Below are positions 60,764 through 64,000 of a stretch of 64,000 nt of DNA, piece by piece. The notes below the pieces were generated by a model. That model searched no databases. It saw nothing but the letters and a program-made list of their open reading frames with translations, and was not told the origin of the DNA. Every line of letters starts with the position of its first letter. Position 1 is the stretch's first letter. Made by a program: the position numbers and the translations under genes. Source of the DNA: Azospirillum baldaniorum (GTDB lineage: Bacteria; Pseudomonadota; Alphaproteobacteria; Azospirillales; Azospirillaceae); contig NZ_CP022262.1 of the NCBI RefSeq assembly GCF_003119195.2, positions 505,001-569,000 of the forward strand. Direction: 5' to 3'.

Positions 60764-62008
60764 TCAGGGCCGCGCGCTGGACAATGGCTGCACGGCTTCC
60801 GCCACCACCGCCTTGCGGACGGGCAGGCCGGCGCCGCGCAGGGCTTCGGTGATGCGGTCGCCGTGGCCCTCGTCCTCGACCTCGATCAGCAGGGCGACCT
60901 CTGCGGACTTGACGGAGAAGGCGCCGAACAGGCGCTGATGCTGCACGTCGATGATGTTGCCACCGCACTCCGCCACGATGCGGGCCACCTGGGCCAGCGC
61001 GCCGGGCTGGTCGGCCACGTCGATGTCCAGGTTGATCAGGCGCCCGTCGCGGGCAAAGCCGCGCATCAGCACGTTGGCGAGCGTGCGCGTGTCGATGTTG
61101 CCGCCCGACACGATCAAACCGACCCGCTTGCCGCGGAAGCGCTCGGGGTGGAAGAGCAGGGCGGCCAGACCGGCGGCCCCGGCGCCCTCCGCCACGGTCT
61201 TCTCCACCTCGATCAGCATGGCGATGGCGCGCTCGATCACCGCCTCGGGCACCAGCACCACGTCGCAGCCGTTCTGCTTCAGGATGTCCATGGGCCGGTC
61301 GCCGACGTCGCGCACGGCGATGCCCTCGGCCACCGTCGGGCCGCCGACCTTGACCGGCTGCCCGGCGAGGCGCTGCGCCGCGGCGGGGTAGGTCTCCACC
61401 TCCACCCCGACGACCTCCAGGCCGGGCCGCAGCGCGCGGGCGGCGACCGCGGCCCCGGCGGCCAGCCCGCCGCCGCCCACCGGGATGGCCAGCGCGTCGA
61501 GGTCCGGCACCTCCGCCAGCATCTCCAGCACGACGGTGCCCTGGCCGGCGATCACCGCGTCGTCGTCGTAGGGATGGACGAAGACCAGCCCGTCCCGCTT
61601 GGCGAGGTCGTGGGCGAAGGCCGCGGCCTCGGCTAGGGAATCGCCCTCCAGGATGACGGTGGCGCCGTGGTAGCGCGTGCGCTTGACCTTCACGAAGGGG
61701 GTGAAGCGCGGCATGACGATGGTCGCCGCGATGCCCAGCCGCTTCGCGTGGTAGGCCACGGCCTGGGCGTGGTTGCCGGCCGACATGGCGATCACCCCGG
61801 CCTGCCGCTCCTCCGGCGTCAGGTGCAGCAGCCGGTTGGCCGCCCCACGCTCCTTGAAGGAGGCGGTGAACTGGAGATTCTCCAGCTTGACCCAGACCTC
61901 GGCGCCGGTGATTTGCGACAGGGTTTCGGAGCGCAGGAAGGGCGTGCGGCTGATGCGTCCGGCCAGCCGTTCGGCGGCGGCGTGAATGTCGTCGATGGTG
62001 ACCGGCAT
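60764..62008 (-). CDS. Threonine ammonia-lyase with ACT domain
   Basis: The 414-residue pyridoxal-phosphate enzyme should deaminate threonine (and possibly serine) to 2-oxobutanoate (or pyruvate) and ammonia. The PLP lysine is in FTASFKERGAANRLL and the phosphate-binding glycine loop is PVGGGGLAAG. SGGNIDTRTL and the catalytic core follow to about residue 325. A C-terminal ACT domain (about 330-410) with LDIDVADQPGALAQVARI suggests allosteric control by an amino acid. The ATG at 62008 follows GTAGAGGAAGC. It starts 14 bases after the carbon-nitrogen hydrolase gene, on the same strand, as the last gene of the operon. Confidence 0.9.
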   Translation of the reverse strand: MPVTIDDIHAAAERLAGRISRTPFLRSETLSQITGAEVWVKLENLQFTASFKERGAANRLLHLTPEERQAGVIAMSAGNHAQAVAYHAKRLGIAATIVMPRFTPFVKVKRTRYHGATVILEGDSLAEAAAFAHDLAKRDGLVFVHPYDDDAVIAGQGTVVLEMLAEVPDLDALAIPVGGGGLAAGAAVAARALRPGLEVVGVEVETYPAAAQRLAGQPVKVGGPTVAEGIAVRDVGDRPMDILKQNGCDVVLVPEAVIERAIAMLIEVEKTVAEGAGAAGLAALLFHPERFRGKRVGLIVSGGNIDTRTLANVLMRGFARDGRLINLDIDVADQPGALAQVARIVAECGGNIIDVQHQRLFGAFSVKSAEVALLIEVEDEGHGDRITEALRGAGLPVRKAVVAEAVQPLSSARP

Positions 62009-62022
62009 GTCCTGTGCTTCCT

Positions 62023-62829
62023 CTACGAACCGCCCTTCCCAGGCGTACTGGAGACCGCACCGTACAGGTCCGGGCGGCGGTCCGCCAGATGCGTGCCGAC
62101 CCGGCGCAGGGCAGCGTCCAGATCGACGGTCAGCAGCGCCTCGCCGTCGCCGGCCCGCGCCAGCACCGATCCGTCCGGCGCCGCCACGCTGCTGAGCCCG
62201 CAATAGCGCAACGTTCCCTCCCGCCCGCAGCGGTTGGCGTAGGCGACGAAGATGCCGTTTTCGAAGGCGCGGGCGGGGATGACGGTGGTGGCGACGATCT
62301 CGTAGGGCGTCATCAGCGCGGTCGGCACCAGCAGCACGTCCACCCCGGCCAGGGCGTGGCGACGCACGAGTTCCGGGAACTCCACGTCGTAGCAGATCGC
62401 GACGCCGACCCGCATCCCGTCGACCTCTGCGGTCGGGAAGGCGTCGCCGCCCGGCGCGAAGGAGCCGCGGTCGAGGTCGCCGTAGAGATGGGTCTTGCGC
62501 TGGTTCAGCAGGGACTGACCGTCCGACCCGATCAACTGCGCGGCGTTGTAAACGGCGCCGTCCGCCCCGCGCTCCGGATAGCCGTAGAGGATGGCGATGC
62601 CGTGCCGCCGGGCGATCTCGGCGACCCGCGCGGCCATCGGCCCGTCCACCGGCTCGGCCAGGGCGCGCACCGTCTCGGCGCCGATGTCGTAGCTGGTCAG
62701 GCCCATTTCCGGCCCGACGAGCAGGGCGGGGCCGCGCTCCGCCGCCTCCGCCGCCGCCCGTTCCAGACGGTCGAGGTTGCGGTGCGGCGCACCGGGCTCC
62801 GCGTCCGTCTGGAAGAGGGTCAGCCGCAT
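62023..62829 (-). CDS. Carbon-nitrogen hydrolase (nitrilase superfamily amidase)
   Basis: The 268-residue protein has the nitrilase triad: Glu in LLVGPEMGL, Lys in NQRKTHLYG and Cys in AICYDVEFPE. These enzymes hydrolyse amides or N-carbamoyl compounds. The substrate is not determined by the motifs. It starts four bases after the ureohydrolase gene, so a linked pathway is likely. One documented fit is 4-guanidinobutyramide hydrolase, which feeds guanidinobutyrase in arginine breakdown; omega-amidase or an (R)-amidase are other options. It is part of a four-gene operon with the transporter, ureohydrolase and threonine dehydratase. Confidence 0.85.
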   Translation of the reverse strand: MRLTLFQTDAEPGAPHRNLDRLERAAAEAAERGPALLVGPEMGLTSYDIGAETVRALAEPVDGPMAARVAEIARRHGIAILYGYPERGADGAVYNAAQLIGSDGQSLLNQRKTHLYGDLDRGSFAPGGDAFPTAEVDGMRVGVAICYDVEFPELVRRHALAGVDVLLVPTALMTPYEIVATTVIPARAFENGIFVAYANRCGREGTLRYCGLSSVAAPDGSVLARAGDGEALLTVDLDAALRRVGTHLADRRPDLYGAVSSTPGKGGS

Positions 62830-62833
62830 GCGG

Positions 62834-63889
62834 TCAGCCTCGGCCTTGGCGGTTGGCGAGGGCGCGCACCGACAGGCAAAGGATCTCGAACAGCATCTGC
62901 GCGCCGGCGTGGGCGGTGTTGGTCGTCGCGTCGTACTGGGGTGCCACCTCCACCACGTCGCCGCCGATGATGTCCAGCCCGTCGAGCCCGCGCAGGATCG
63001 CCAGCGCCTCCCGTGTGGTCAGGCCGCCGACCTCCGGGGTGCCGGTGCCGGGGGCGAAGACCGGGTCCAGGCAATCCACGTCGAAGGAGACGTAGACCGG
63101 CCCGTCGCCCACCACCTTGCGCGCCGTCTCGATGACGCTGGCGATGCCGCGCTCCGGGATGTCCTCCGCGTGGATCACGGTCATGCCGCTGTCGTAGGAG
63201 AACTCCCACAGATATTCGGTGCTGCCGCGGATGCCGATCTGCACCGTGCGTTCCGGGTCCAGCACGCCGTCCAGAACCGCCTGCCGGAAGGGGCCGCCAT
63301 GGTGGAACTTGGCGCCCTCGTAGGGGCCGCCGGTGTCGCAATGGGCGTCGAAATGGATCATGCCCACCGGGCGCTCGCGGCCCAGCGCCTTGAGGATCGA
63401 ATAGGTGATGGAATGGTCGCCGCCCACCGACAGCGGGACGACGCCGGCGTCCATCACGCGGTTGTAGAAGGCCAGGATGTCGCCGTGGCAGGCCTCCAGG
63501 CTGAAGCGGCTGGACAGCGGCACGTCGCCCACGTCGGCGAGCTTGCATGAGGCCGCCGGGACCATGCGCAGGGCGTGCTCGTAGGGGCCGATGCGCTCCA
63601 TCCCGCGCACGGCGCGCGGGCCGAGGCGGGCGCCGGCCCGGTTGGTGACGCCCAGGTCCATCGGCACGCCGATCAGCGCGATGTCCAGCCCGCCGAAGTC
63701 CGCGGCGTCGGCCGCGTCGGGGCGGTAGGGGGCGTCGAGCAGGGTGGACACCCCGGCGAAGGGCTGCACCCGCTTGCCGCCGGAGAACTGGAGGGCGGCC
63801 ACCCGCTGGAACTCCGGATCGTGGAAGTCGTCGCCGCCGGAGCCGCTGTACTTCGTACGCAAACGATCAAGCTTCTGAGGGTCGATCAT
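62834..63889 (-). CDS. Agmatinase/ureohydrolase family protein
   Basis: The 351-residue protein is a manganese ureohydrolase. Metal ligands lie in VGGDHSITY (His), MIHFDAHCDTG (Asp, His, Asp) and VYVSFDVDCLDP (two Asp). The length of about 350, with a 60-residue N-terminal extension and SSRFSLEACHGDI before the core, fits agmatinase, guanidinobutyrase or guanidinopropionase-like enzymes better than arginase. Recent work also places nickel-dependent guanidine hydrolases in this superfamily, so the substrate must remain open. It begins 31 bases after the end of a transporter gene and is followed by a nitrilase gene, suggesting import and breakdown of a guanidino compound. Confidence 0.88.
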   Translation of the reverse strand: MIDPQKLDRLRTKYSGSGGDDFHDPEFQRVAALQFSGGKRVQPFAGVSTLLDAPYRPDAADAADFGGLDIALIGVPMDLGVTNRAGARLGPRAVRGMERIGPYEHALRMVPAASCKLADVGDVPLSSRFSLEACHGDILAFYNRVMDAGVVPLSVGGDHSITYSILKALGRERPVGMIHFDAHCDTGGPYEGAKFHHGGPFRQAVLDGVLDPERTVQIGIRGSTEYLWEFSYDSGMTVIHAEDIPERGIASVIETARKVVGDGPVYVSFDVDCLDPVFAPGTGTPEVGGLTTREALAILRGLDGLDIIGGDVVEVAPQYDATTNTAHAGAQMLFEILCLSVRALANRQGRG

Positions 63890-63920
63890 CGTCCGGATCT
63901 CTTTGAAAAAGGAAAGAAGG

Positions 63921-64000
63921 TTAGTCGTTCTTGGCCCAGGCGCCGAGCAGGCGGGGCAGGTCGCCGAACCACGCGATCAGCCCGAAGACCACCGCCGTCA
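63921..64000 (-). CDS. C-terminal fragment of a membrane transporter
   Basis: The minus strand ends in the last 25 codons of a gene that continues past the right edge. The visible peptide, TAVVFGLIAWFGDLPRLLGA, then WAKND and a TAA stop, is hydrophobic with a basic, polar end, as in a last membrane helix of a transporter. The family cannot be named from so little. It lies 31 bases ahead of the ureohydrolase gene and is probably co-transcribed with it. Confidence 0.55.
   Translation of the reverse strand, partial: TAVVFGLIAWFGDLPRLLGAWAKND

Overview
The window looks like a chromosome or chromid segment of a GC-rich, free-living alphaproteobacterium, most likely Azospirillum or a close relative in the Azospirillaceae/Rhodospirillales. 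This is inferred from the high GC content, the polyhydroxybutyrate (PHB) cluster with PhaR, the abundance of two-component, PAS, GGDEF and EAL proteins, the cobalamin-riboswitch-controlled CbiM and the caa3-type oxidase. No database search was possible, so the genus is an inference.

Layout. 1-3.2 kb: the start of a divergent membrane protein, an OmpR-type response regulator and a TPR/GT9-like protein. 3.2-3.7 kb: a gene-free stretch with four palindromes. 3.7-12.7 kb: one giant 2998-residue RTX protein (three modules of five FG-GAP repeats, 11 near-identical Ig-like repeats, calcium-binding nonapeptides). 12.8-18.7 kb: a small unknown protein, an exported Mn-type superoxide dismutase, a stand-alone CbiM behind a cobalamin riboswitch, a two-domain glycosyltransferase and a glutathionylspermidine-synthase-like ligase. 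18.7-23.7 kb: PHB metabolism (phaR, a PhaE-like protein overlapping phaC out of frame, phaA, phaB). 24-29.5 kb: an MFS transporter with LysR regulator, Nudix hydrolase, EAL phosphodiesterase and ychF. 29.6-33.3 kb: a probable copper-import operon (DUF2946 protein, OprC/NosA-like TonB-dependent receptor, TonB). 33.4-39.9 kb: a hybrid kinase, two CheB-like methylesterases and a CheR-PAS protein, followed by polA (39.9-42.7 kb) and two membrane proteins.

44.16-46.6 kb is an AT-rich island beside a tRNA-Arg(CCG) gene. It carries one intact reverse transcriptase with a long helical C-terminal region and about 340 bases of AT-rich leader. It resembles the Abi/unknown-group, defence-associated reverse transcriptases and is the best candidate for an undescribed system. 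46.8-52.2 kb: a lipoprotein hydrolase coupled to an ABC ATPase, a zinc-finger protein, a PAS-GGDEF-EAL protein and a periplasmic Cache-like protein. 52.4-57.6 kb: a triheme cytochrome c divergent from a caa3 oxidase with fused subunits I and III. 57.6-64 kb: a DUF2189 protein, acylphosphatase, NCS2 nucleobase permease, a REP/BIME-like repeat pair and a four-gene operon (transporter, ureohydrolase, carbon-nitrogen hydrolase, threonine dehydratase) that could catabolise a guanidino compound.

Functional threads: copper uptake could feed the CuA/CuB centres of the oxidase and, if present elsewhere, nitrous oxide reductase. The PHB genes form a nearly complete synthesis and granule-control unit. 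Three proteins could act in cyclic-di-GMP signalling: the EAL protein, the GGDEF-EAL protein and possibly the truncated left-edge protein. The giant RTX protein is a likely type I-secreted adhesin or matrix protein, but no type I exporter genes are visible here.
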